NCBI RefSeq assembly: GCF_000013665.1
Contig: NC_007912.1
Location: 806,001 to 870,000, forward strand
Source of the DNA: Saccharophagus degradans 2-40
GTDB taxonomy: Bacteria; Pseudomonadota; Gammaproteobacteria; Pseudomonadales; Cellvibrionaceae
Reading direction: 5' to 3'
DNA length: 64,000 bases
A program made the position numbers and the translations under genes. The notes beneath the pieces are model-generated. The model saw only the letters and a list, made by a program, of their open reading frames with translations. It did no database searches and was not told where the DNA came from. Below are positions 57,183 to 64,000 of this stretch, in pieces; position 1 is the first letter of the stretch; every line of letters starts with the position of its first letter.

Positions 57183-57767
57183 ATGGCGTTAACCGAATCC
57201 ACTATGATGGCGCTGGGCAGCCCAGCCCCAAGCTTTTCGCTGCCTTCTACCGATGGCGAGCAAGTAACCTTGGCTAACTTTGAAGGTAAAGCGGGCTTGG
57301 TTGTGATGTTTATTTGTAATCACTGCCCGTATGTTATTCATATAGCGCCTGCGCTAGCCAAACTGGCGGCCGAGTACCAACAAAAAAATATTGGTTTTGT
57401 GGCTATTAGCAGTAACGATGCGTCTACGTACCCAGCAGATAGCTTCGAATTAATGAAAGAGGAAAAAGCCAAGCAGGGCTACACCTTTGCTTACCTTTAC
57501 GACGAAAGCCAAGCGGTAGCGAAAGCCTACAATGCCGCCTGCACGCCAGATATTTACTTGTTCGATAAAGAGCAGAAACTTGTTTACCGCGGCCAATTTG
57601 ACGATACGCGTCCACACCGTATTTCTTCTGGCAATTACGACTCCTCTGCAGCGCCCGCAACCGGTGCCGACCTAAAAGCCGCACTCGATTTACTGCTGGC
57701 AGGGCAAGCTATACCTACCAAACAATACCCTTCTATTGGCTGCAACATTAAGTGGAAGGACTCGTAG
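57183..57767 (+). CDS. Thioredoxin-fold protein (AhpC/TSA-type)
   Basis: 194 residues, no signal peptide, so probably cytoplasmic. Peroxiredoxin/thioredoxin-like core: PAPSFSLPSTDGEQVTLANF, the redox motif CNHCPYV (CxxC), VAISSNDASTYPADSF, and CTPDIYLFD. This subgroup, with CNHCP and GQFDDTRP motifs, is common in bacteria and its substrate is unknown. AGGAG before ATG 57183 fixes the start; the longer upstream frame lies inside the deacetylase gene. Likely co-transcribed with that gene. Confidence 0.9.
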   Translation: MALTESTMMALGSPAPSFSLPSTDGEQVTLANFEGKAGLVVMFICNHCPYVIHIAPALAKLAAEYQQKNIGFVAISSNDASTYPADSFELMKEEKAKQGYTFAYLYDESQAVAKAYNAACTPDIYLFDKEQKLVYRGQFDDTRPHRISSGNYDSSAAPATGADLKAALDLLLAGQAIPTKQYPSIGCNIKWKDS

Positions 57768-57923
57768 GTTTGGCGCCTAAAACGTCAAAAAACTTTACAG
57801 TTTTATGTGACTAACATCACGCTTTTAAGGCTAACCCTCTGATTTTAAAAGGGTAGTAGTGTTTGGCGTGATAATTGCTCTTCTAGGTGGAATGTAGTGT
57901 GTTTCATAGGAGAGGTAATAAAA

Positions 57924-58166
57924 GTGATTTTTAGAGAGGGAGAAAGTAAGAAAGTGTGGTTTAGAACAGACCGCTGCTTTCGCGTAGGTGACCAATGGTA
58001 TGTCGCCACAAGGGAGGGCAAGGACGTAGGCCCATATAATAGCCGCGTTGCAGCAGAACGCTCTGTACCGCGCTATGTAAAAATAATGAAAGAAGACAGT
58101 CGTTACGATATGTACGCTAGAAAGCTAGCTTTGAATGGTATTTGGGCATCTAACGACTACGCCTAA
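57924..58166 (+). CDS. DUF6316-like small protein (GTG start)
   Basis: 80 residues: MIFREGESKKVWFRTDRCFR, then WYVATREGKDVGPYNSRVAAE. The conserved pattern is an Arg-Thr-Asp-Arg turn followed by a Trp-Tyr strand and a GPY turn, as in the small DUF6316 family of Pseudomonas-like bacteria; no function is known. AGGAGAGG eight bases before GTG 57924 makes this the start rather than the GTG at 57897, which lies before that site. Confidence 0.75.
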   Translation: MIFREGESKKVWFRTDRCFRVGDQWYVATREGKDVGPYNSRVAAERSVPRYVKIMKEDSRYDMYARKLALNGIWASNDYA

Positions 58167-58210
58167 TAGACGTTAAAGCTGCGGCCCTGGGCCTATACAC
58201 AGGGCCGTGT

Positions 58211-58531
58211 CTATAGCTGCTCGGTTTTAAAGGGCTGCAGCTCTACTTTGTGTAGGCGTGGCCCATTAAACACCACAGATCCTCGGTAGCGTGTGTCGCC
58301 AATGGTAGAAAATTCAAACTGAAAGTGGCGTTCTATAGCAAATAATGAGTGGCGAGATTTCACTAAGCGCACACGTTTAAGAATTACACTCTGGTCTAGA
58401 AGTACTACCCCTTGTTTTTCTGCATGTTGCTTAGCCGCGCCGTAAGCGCGGCGGCCTATGGCTGTGTGCTGCCATATTAACGCAGCAAGGGCAGCGAGTA
58501 GAAAGTAAACAGTAAGTTCTGGAATTGTCAT
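58211..58531 (-). CDS. DUF3301 membrane-anchored protein
   Basis: 106 residues. One N-terminal transmembrane helix (about 5-24), then AYGAAKQHAEKQGVVLLDQS and a short beta domain with FQFEFSTIGDTRYRGSVVF. This is the DUF3301 family of gammaproteobacteria, function unknown. It converges with the DUF6316 gene. The stem CGGCCCTG/CAGGGCCG (58182-58207) lies between the two stops but has no T-run. Confidence 0.85.
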   Translation of the reverse strand: MTIPELTVYFLLAALAALIWQHTAIGRRAYGAAKQHAEKQGVVLLDQSVILKRVRLVKSRHSLFAIERHFQFEFSTIGDTRYRGSVVFNGPRLHKVELQPFKTEQL

Positions 58532-58892
58532 TAACCGGCCATTCTATCTAGTGTTGTCGCTTTGTATTTGAGTGGGCGCCATCATACCAGCTTGCTTCAA
58601 TCAGGTTGTATTGTCTTTTCCCTGTTTGTGCAGCGGATATTGGAGGGGATACGCCATTGAAGTGTTATAGCTAATAAGAATTCGCGGTGAAAAGAGTGGG
58701 GGAGACGCTCTTTTATGCTGTGTTGTTTAAAGAGTGTTTGAAAACACCGAAATATACATTGCTTTTTGAGTTGGTTGTTATGCGTTTAACGTGCGCAATC
58801 GTTTAAACCGGGTTTATTTAAAACGTGTTTACTTAAACAAAAAGCGCCATTGATTGATCTTTTCACCAGTTTTGGTGAAGGCAGGGATAAAT
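58532..58892. other. Gene-free region before the lipoprotein gene
   Basis: 361 bases. Several CGTTTAA/GTTTAAAC words recur (near 58782-58840), somewhat like the operator motif of the galactan locus but without a clean palindrome. No gene supported. Confidence 0.35.
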
Positions 58893-59828
58893 ATGAAAAC
58901 ATTAAAATATTCAGTATTCATTAGCTGTATTGCGCTTGTTATTAGTGCGTGTGGGGGCGGTGGCTCTACTTCTGTAGATAAGCCTAATTCTAGCAGTGGT
59001 TCGAGCGGCGGTGTAACTGCGCCTGCCGGTAAAAAAACTTATCGCTTAGACAAGGTTGAGTTGTTTGATGTGGCAGACGATGAGTCGATAACCCTAAAAC
59101 AAATCGAAACGTTTACCTATAACAGCGACAATAATGTGTTTGAGCAGCGTATACGCACCTACCATGGTGGCGATACAGTAGGGCGCTTAGCGCTAGAAAT
59201 CGACTTTGAGTACGACTCAATAGATACTTGGCAATCTAGCGTGGTTACCATGAATAATTACGATAGCTGGATGGAGTCTGGCAATGGCAATTTATTTATG
59301 CGGGCTGAGTGGGTAGATACGTGGAATAGTGGTAAGTTTGTTTCCAACACCGAAATGCTTACCTTCTACAATACCTCTACTGGGGAGCAATCCGGCGAGG
59401 CATTCCACCAAGCTTTCCGTTCGTACACGGGCGATTACAACACCCTGTTTGAAATAGATTATCAAAGCGATAACACTATAGATAGAACCGAAGAGCGCAC
59501 ATGGACAGATGATGGCCAGATCGAGTGGGTATTCACTTACTCCGGCTCATTTGAGGCGTTATTGCAAGAGGTGCTATTCACCTACGACGACGACGGCTTG
59601 TTAAGTATGCATGAGTCCTATGACCATATCACTCAAGTATCTACAGCTAGGGTTTACGACTTCACCGACCCAACGCAAGTTATTATGGGTAAAGCTAGCG
59701 GTCCAGATGAGTTTAACCTTCAAATGGAGGCTGCGATACTCACTTATAAACAAGCCCCTTGCGGTAAAGCTGCCGAGGCTCGTTTTAAGTTCGAAATAGA
59801 ACCCATTCCACGCTGTTTCGTTAAGTAA
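58893..59828 (+). CDS. Hypothetical lipoprotein
   Basis: 311 residues. Signal peptide with lipobox VISACG, so Cys near residue 20 should be lipidated; a Gly/Ser-rich tether (GGGGSTSVDKPNSSSGSSGG) follows. The rest is a beta-rich, acidic domain with many Tyr-Asp and Asn-Asp turns (EIDFEYDSIDTWQSS, FEIDYQSDNTIDRTEE, LFTYDDDGLLSMHESYD), reminiscent of YD-type repeats. No catalytic motif. AGGGA six bases before ATG 58893 fixes the start. Terminated by its own hairpin and followed by the galactan locus, so a link with that locus is possible but not shown. Confidence 0.7.
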   Translation: MKTLKYSVFISCIALVISACGGGGSTSVDKPNSSSGSSGGVTAPAGKKTYRLDKVELFDVADDESITLKQIETFTYNSDNNVFEQRIRTYHGGDTVGRLALEIDFEYDSIDTWQSSVVTMNNYDSWMESGNGNLFMRAEWVDTWNSGKFVSNTEMLTFYNTSTGEQSGEAFHQAFRSYTGDYNTLFEIDYQSDNTIDRTEERTWTDDGQIEWVFTYSGSFEALLQEVLFTYDDDGLLSMHESYDHITQVSTARVYDFTDPTQVIMGKASGPDEFNLQMEAAILTYKQAPCGKAAEARFKFEIEPIPRCFVK

Positions 59829-59884
59829 CGCATTGTAAAGCATAGTAAAGCGCACTTTTATGCTGCGCGTACACTCTTCTTTAA

Positions 59885-59906
59885 GGGCGCCTTCGGGCGC
59901 TTTTTT
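59885..59906 (+). terminator. UUCG-tetraloop terminator of the lipoprotein gene
   Basis: GCGCC, UUCG loop closed by C-G, GGCGC, then six T. Confidence 0.92.
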
Positions 59907-59998
59907 ATTGCCTGTTGATTGTTCATAAGTTCGCAGTTGGCTATTTCTTATGCGAAATCGGCTTAATTGCTCTTGCTCAAAATGCTTTACAGATTACA

Positions 59999-60012
59999 GG
60001 AAAACGTTTACC
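59999..60012. promoter_or_regulatory. LacI-type operator, first copy (galactan locus)
   Basis: GGAAAACGTTTACC, a near-palindrome centred on CG that differs from the perfect second copy at one base. It is followed by a CTTTGTTTTC-like tail also present after the second copy. About 237 bases upstream of the TonB receptor start. Confidence 0.75.
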
Positions 60013-60057
60013 TTTGTTTTCAAGGAGGCCCTGATGGGCATTTTTTTGGGGTTGAGG

Positions 60058-60071
60058 GGTAAACGTTTACC
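60058..60071. promoter_or_regulatory. LacI-type operator, second copy (galactan locus)
   Basis: GGTAAACGTTTACC is a perfect 14-base palindrome with the central CG step used by LacI/GalR repressors. Centre-to-centre distance to the first copy is 59 bases, compatible with cooperative or looped binding. About 178 bases before the receptor start. Confidence 0.8.
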
Positions 60072-60248
60072 TTTTGTTTTCTGATAATCGCGCATTTGTA
60101 GGCTAACAGCGGTATTCGGTGAACTCTTTGTCGCGAAGTCATCCAGCCCTGCTTAGACCGTACTTTCGGTGTTTCTACCCAATCCCTAACGGACTCTCAC
60201 TGAGATGAGGGCTGTTAAAGCAAGATAAATATAAATCGGAGAGTTGCT

Positions 60249-62975
60249 ATGAATCGTTTTAATTCGCTCACTACCAATGCCAGTACACGCGTTATCGCGT
60301 TGGCCTTGGGCTTGGTTTCTACCGTTAGTTTTGCGCAAGAAGAAAATGTAGACGCAAACCTAGAAGAAGTGATTGTTGTTGGTAAGTACCAAGCCAGTTT
60401 GCAATCTGCATTGGAACGCAAACGCGGTTCCGCAAGTGTAATAGAAGCTATTTCAGCAGAAGACATTGGCCAACTGCCCGATGTGTCTATTACCGAAAGC
60501 TTGGCGCGCTTACCCGGTGTTGCGCAAGACCGCGATCGCGGTAACGGCAGTCAAATTTCTATTCGCGGTATGGGCGGTCAATTGGGTTTAACCACCTTAA
60601 ACGGTCGCGAAGTGGCCACGGTAGAAGAAGATCGCAACATTCGCTACGACCAGTTCCCCTCTGAATTAATTAACGCTGCGCAAGTGTACAAAACGCCGCA
60701 GGCAAAAATTGCTGAGGGTGGCGTATCGGGTACGGTAAACCTAGAAACCATCTCCCCATTAGATTACGACGAGCGTGTTATTGCGGTTAATTTGCGCGGC
60801 TCTTCTTATTCACTAGGTAAAGATATAGACGATGCTGCTGGCGGCGGTATTGGTACGCGTTACAGTGTTTCTTATATAGATAAATTTGTCGACGACACAT
60901 TAGGTGTGGCCATTGGTATTGCCGGCCAAAATCAACCCATTGCAACTCAGCGCGCAGAGCTGTGGAACTATGGTGATACGTGGCACAACACTCAATGGAA
61001 CGACGAAGAAGGCAAAAACTTTAACGCGCCTTGGGGTGGTTCGGCCCTAGTTCGCGGCGGTGAAGATTCCCGCGTAGGCGGCATGGCTGTCGTGCAGTGG
61101 GAGCCCACCGAAAACTTTGCATTAAGTTACGATTTCTTTTACTCGCAGCTAGATATTAGCGAAGAGCAACGCGGTTTCGATTTTAATATCGACCCCGATT
61201 ACGCGCGCCAGTGGGATATTAACGATTCAGTTGCCACACAATTTACCAACTCGGATGAAAATGCCGAAGATGTACTAAGCGCGCACGTTGGTTTAAGTTC
61301 TTTGCGCAGCTTAAATGAAAAGTTTACTCAAACCGACGATTTAATGAGCCACGGCTTAACCGCAGACTGGTATGTAGGTGGTTGGAATTTAGTGGGTGCA
61401 GTGTCGCACTCCGCAACTAATCGCGATCGTATGTGGCAATCGGTACGTACAGTAAACACCTCCGAAAATTTAGGCGGTACTTTCGGTGCTAACAGCGATG
61501 ACCGCATGACGTTTGCGTTGGATACCGGTATAGATTTAACCGACCCTGCACAAAACCGCGTAGATAACCTAACCGTTAACCCGCTCTCTGTGGGTGAAGA
61601 TGCTATTACCGCAATTGAATTTAGTGCAGAACGTGAATTAAACGGTTCGTTTTTCTCATCGTTTGAAGTGGGTGCACGTGTATCCGAGCGCGTTAAAAAG
61701 CAGGATGCGCAAACGTGGGACCAATTTGTAGTAAACAATTGGGATGTAGCATTAACCGACGAGTTTATTATCGACGCCGGAGCTAAATCTTATTGGAGCG
61801 ACTTGCCTGATTACTTAACTATCGATCGCGAAGCCGTTATCGACTACTACTTTGGCAGCATCGAAAACCCAACCCCTGGCGACAACGACGACCTATTAGC
61901 TAGCTGGGAAGTAAGTGAAGATATTCAGTCGGCATACGTACAGCTAAACATAGATACACAACTGGGCAGCATTCCAATGCGCGGTAATGTGGGGGTGCGC
62001 GCAGTAACAACAACAACGGGCACAAAAGGTTATCAAGTGCTATCCGCAAGTACGTGGGTAGAAGAACCTGTAGGTTCTGGGGTATGGGTAGAAGTTTTAC
62101 CGTCGGCCGAGCAGGTGGAAACCGAGCACAGCTATGACGATTTCTTACCCAGCGTTAACTTGGCGTTCGAATTGCGTGATGACCTAGTTTTACGTTTAGG
62201 CGCAGCAAAAACGATTGCTCGCGCACCGTTAGACTTCTTAAGCCCAGCGGTAGACATCGGCCAAGATCAATGGGCACCTAACCCTGGTGAATCCGCGTCG
62301 GGTAACCCATACCTAGAGCCGTTCCGTGCCACTCAAGGCGACACTACCTTGGAATGGTACTTTGGTGATAGCAACTCTATAGCTGCCACCTTGTACTACA
62401 AAGATATGGAATCGTACATTGCACGTCAGGCGGGTGCAGAATCTATCACTGTAGACGGCACCGACTACCTATTGTCGTTACCTGTAAACGGCAGTGGCGG
62501 CTACATCAAAGGTTACGAAATCTCCTATCAGCAAGCGTTCGACTTTTTGCCAAGGCCGTTTAGTGGTTTAGGTGTGTATGCCAACTACGCCAATACTTCT
62601 TCAAATATCGAACAAGGTACGCCACTAAATGCAACGCCATTTGGTTTGACGGGTTTGTCTGAAGATGTAGGTACATTTACGCTTTGGCATTACTTAAATG
62701 GTTTTGAAAGCCGCTTGTCTTACAATTACCGCAGCGAATTCCAACGCGATATTAGCCGCGTAGCTGGCGAAGAAGGCGTGAACGCCGCAGAAGGTTACAT
62801 GGATTTAGCATTCTCTTACGAGCTAAACGAAAATGTAAAACTTATGTTGCAAGTACAAAACCTAACCGATGAACCTTACAAAGTGTATGGCTTAGAGTCT
62901 AACAACCCTAATCACATTAATAAGTTTGAAGAGTTTGGACAGCGCTACAGCTTTGGTATTAGCTGGAAGCTGTAA
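60249..62975 (+). CDS. TonB-dependent receptor, carbohydrate type
   Basis: 908 residues, outer membrane. Signal peptide (about 1-29, ending VSFA), then a possible TonB-box region (NLEEVIVVGK) and plug (about 45-170: SALERKRGSASVIEAISAED, then IGQLPDVSITESLARLPGV) and a 22-strand barrel ending GQRYSFGISWKL with an aromatic-containing last strand. The plug subtype with IGQLPD and VSGTVNLET belongs to the receptors that import oligosaccharides in marine and xanthomonad bacteria. The gene is just upstream of a GH53 galactanase and behind two LacI-type operators, so galacto- or arabinogalacto-oligosaccharides are the likely cargo. GGAGAG before the ATG supports the start. Confidence 0.93.
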   Translation: MNRFNSLTTNASTRVIALALGLVSTVSFAQEENVDANLEEVIVVGKYQASLQSALERKRGSASVIEAISAEDIGQLPDVSITESLARLPGVAQDRDRGNGSQISIRGMGGQLGLTTLNGREVATVEEDRNIRYDQFPSELINAAQVYKTPQAKIAEGGVSGTVNLETISPLDYDERVIAVNLRGSSYSLGKDIDDAAGGGIGTRYSVSYIDKFVDDTLGVAIGIAGQNQPIATQRAELWNYGDTWHNTQWNDEEGKNFNAPWGGSALVRGGEDSRVGGMAVVQWEPTENFALSYDFFYSQLDISEEQRGFDFNIDPDYARQWDINDSVATQFTNSDENAEDVLSAHVGLSSLRSLNEKFTQTDDLMSHGLTADWYVGGWNLVGAVSHSATNRDRMWQSVRTVNTSENLGGTFGANSDDRMTFALDTGIDLTDPAQNRVDNLTVNPLSVGEDAITAIEFSAERELNGSFFSSFEVGARVSERVKKQDAQTWDQFVVNNWDVALTDEFIIDAGAKSYWSDLPDYLTIDREAVIDYYFGSIENPTPGDNDDLLASWEVSEDIQSAYVQLNIDTQLGSIPMRGNVGVRAVTTTTGTKGYQVLSASTWVEEPVGSGVWVEVLPSAEQVETEHSYDDFLPSVNLAFELRDDLVLRLGAAKTIARAPLDFLSPAVDIGQDQWAPNPGESASGNPYLEPFRATQGDTTLEWYFGDSNSIAATLYYKDMESYIARQAGAESITVDGTDYLLSLPVNGSGGYIKGYEISYQQAFDFLPRPFSGLGVYANYANTSSNIEQGTPLNATPFGLTGLSEDVGTFTLWHYLNGFESRLSYNYRSEFQRDISRVAGEEGVNAAEGYMDLAFSYELNENVKLMLQVQNLTDEPYKVYGLESNNPNHINKFEEFGQRYSFGISWKL

Positions 62976-62981
62976 TCACAC

Positions 62982-63009
62982 AAGGCCAGTTAGGCAACTA
63001 ACTGGCCTT
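62982..63009 (+). terminator. Perfect 12-bp hairpin with GCAA loop between the TonB receptor and GH53 genes
   Basis: AAGGCCAGTTAG and CTAACTGGCCTT form the stem around a GNRA-type tetraloop six bases after the receptor stop codon. Only weak T content follows, so it may reduce rather than stop transcription into GH53, or protect the receptor mRNA. Confidence 0.6.
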
Positions 63010-63046
63010 CCTGTAATTTTCCATTCCTAATAAGCGAGTTGTACCT

Positions 63047-64000
63047 ATGTTATTAGCTCAATTGCCAGTTAAAAAATATTTTGTCTTATTAGCTATTTTC
63101 TCGTTTATGCTGGGGTGTAATAGTGCTGGCGTACAACAAAGTGCTAAATCAATTCAGGTTGCTGGCACGCACAGTAAACCCGCTCGTTTTTTTGCTGGTG
63201 CCGACCTTTCTTACGTAAACGAAATGGAAGATTGCGGAGCAACATACCGCGTAAACGGTGTAACTACCGACCCTTACCAAGCCTTTGCCGATGCCGGCGC
63301 AAATTTAGTGCGCGTGCGCTTATGGCACAACCCTACTTGGACAGAATATTCCGACTTTGCCGACGTTAAAAAAACTATCCGCAAAGCCAAACAAAATAAT
63401 CAAACGGTATTGTTAGATTTTCATTATTCAGATACCTGGGCCGACCCAGAAAAACAATTTGTTCCAGCCGCTTGGGAACATATGGTGGATGACACCCCAG
63501 CACTAGCGCAAGCCTTAGCGCAATACACAACCGATGTATTAGAAAAGCTGCAAGCAGAAAACCTATTGCCAGATATGGTGCAAGTAGGTAACGAAACAAA
63601 CGCAGAAGTCTTACAGCTAGAAGCGCACATGAAACACGGCGAAATAGATTGGCAGCGCAATGCAGCGCTACTAAACAGTGGGTTAGCAGCCGTTGCTGAA
63701 TTTAACCAAAACAACAACACCTATATTGAACGCGTATTACATATCGCCCAGCCAGAAAATGCTTTGTGGTGGTTTGACGATGCCGCGCAGGCTGGCATAA
63801 CCGATTTTGAAATTATAGGTCTTAGCTACTATGCCAAATGGTCAACGTATAAATTAGATTCCATCGGCGAAGCTATACGCGCCTTGCGAACCGCATTCAA
63901 TAAAGATGTGTTGGTGGTAGAAACCTCATACCCCTGGACTATGCAAAATTTCGATCAAGCCAATAACGTGCTCGATGCTACCAGCTTGCAGCAGGGCTAC
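63047..64000 (+). CDS. GH53 arabinogalactan endo-beta-1,4-galactanase, lipoprotein (partial, cut by window end)
   Basis: 318 codons are present and the frame is still open at the edge. A lipoprotein signal (lipobox MLGC, Cys near residue 24) is followed by the GH53 barrel: FAGADLSYVNEMEDCG, FADAGANLVRVRLWHNP, LDFHYSDTWADP, the acid/base motif VQVGNETNAEV and the nucleophile motif VVETSYPWT. GH53 enzymes cut beta-1,4-galactan endo-wise; lipidation suggests work in the periplasm or at the outer membrane on chains brought in by the receptor just upstream. The ATG at 63047 has no strong ribosome site, so translation may depend on the upstream gene. C-terminal modules, if any, lie outside the window. 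Confidence 0.92.
   Translation, partial: MLLAQLPVKKYFVLLAIFSFMLGCNSAGVQQSAKSIQVAGTHSKPARFFAGADLSYVNEMEDCGATYRVNGVTTDPYQAFADAGANLVRVRLWHNPTWTEYSDFADVKKTIRKAKQNNQTVLLDFHYSDTWADPEKQFVPAAWEHMVDDTPALAQALAQYTTDVLEKLQAENLLPDMVQVGNETNAEVLQLEAHMKHGEIDWQRNAALLNSGLAAVAEFNQNNNTYIERVLHIAQPENALWWFDDAAQAGITDFEIIGLSYYAKWSTYKLDSIGEAIRALRTAFNKDVLVVETSYPWTMQNFDQANNVLDATSLQQGY

Noticed and set aside
58182-58207. Hairpin between the DUF6316 and DUF3301 genes as a terminator
   Set aside because: Stem is good but the loop is long and there is no T-run on either strand.

Overview
The window looks like chromosome of a marine, polysaccharide-degrading gammaproteobacterium of the Saccharophagus/Teredinibacter/Cellvibrio type. 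The main reasons are secreted glycanases built from catalytic domains joined to CBM2 and CBM10 modules by very long polyserine linkers, a TonB-dependent receptor beside a galactanase, a PEP-CTERM protein, a Mg-type HemB, and many c-di-GMP proteins. Architecture and gene content fit Saccharophagus degradans best; this is inference from memory, not a database match. No rRNA, tRNA, CRISPR array, prophage or insertion sequence was seen.

Layout. 1-10.3 kb: divergent metR/metE, a pirin plus lysozyme-inhibitor-like lipoprotein pair, a SHOCT protein, small membrane and secreted proteins, a TAP-like secreted hydrolase and a DUF2058 protein. 10.4-28.2 kb: dbpA and a DUF1304 gene, then a carbohydrate region with a GH9 cellulase (GH9-CBM10-CBM2), a CBM2-CBM10 protein with an unassigned C-terminal domain, an OPT transporter, a CBM6-CBM6-GH16 laminarinase, a polysaccharide deacetylase, hemB, an alkaline phosphatase lipoprotein and a GH5 (mannanase-like) enzyme with three CBM10-like modules. 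28.2-35.6 kb: a FinR-like LysR regulator divergent from ferredoxin-NADP reductase, SapC, a PAS-GGDEF-EAL protein and malic enzyme.

35.9-52.7 kb is a signalling region. An ethylene-receptor-like PAS histidine kinase, a single-domain response regulator and a REC-GGDEF protein form a likely operon. Further on are Dps, a PEP-CTERM protein, a very large periplasmic-propeller/kinase/REC/GGDEF hybrid, a DUF481 protein, purC, a DUF3391-HD-GYP phosphodiesterase, and a PilJ-type chemoreceptor paired with a periplasmic binding protein. Four proteins that make or break c-di-GMP lie within about 19 kb.

53-64 kb: a DUF4153 membrane protein, yebG under a perfect LexA box, a DTW tRNA-modifying enzyme, a second deacetylase with a thioredoxin-like protein, small DUF6316 and DUF3301 proteins, a lipoprotein, and a galactan locus (TonB receptor then GH53 lipoprotein, cut by the window end) preceded by two LacI-type palindromic operators.

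Most interesting items: the ethylene-receptor-like sensor feeding c-di-GMP output; the 14-blade propeller hybrid with a G9 tract in its GGEEF motif; the unassigned domain on the cellulose-binding protein; two similar hairpins between hemB and phoA; the paired operators of the galactan locus; and short-period tandem repeats behind several gene ends.
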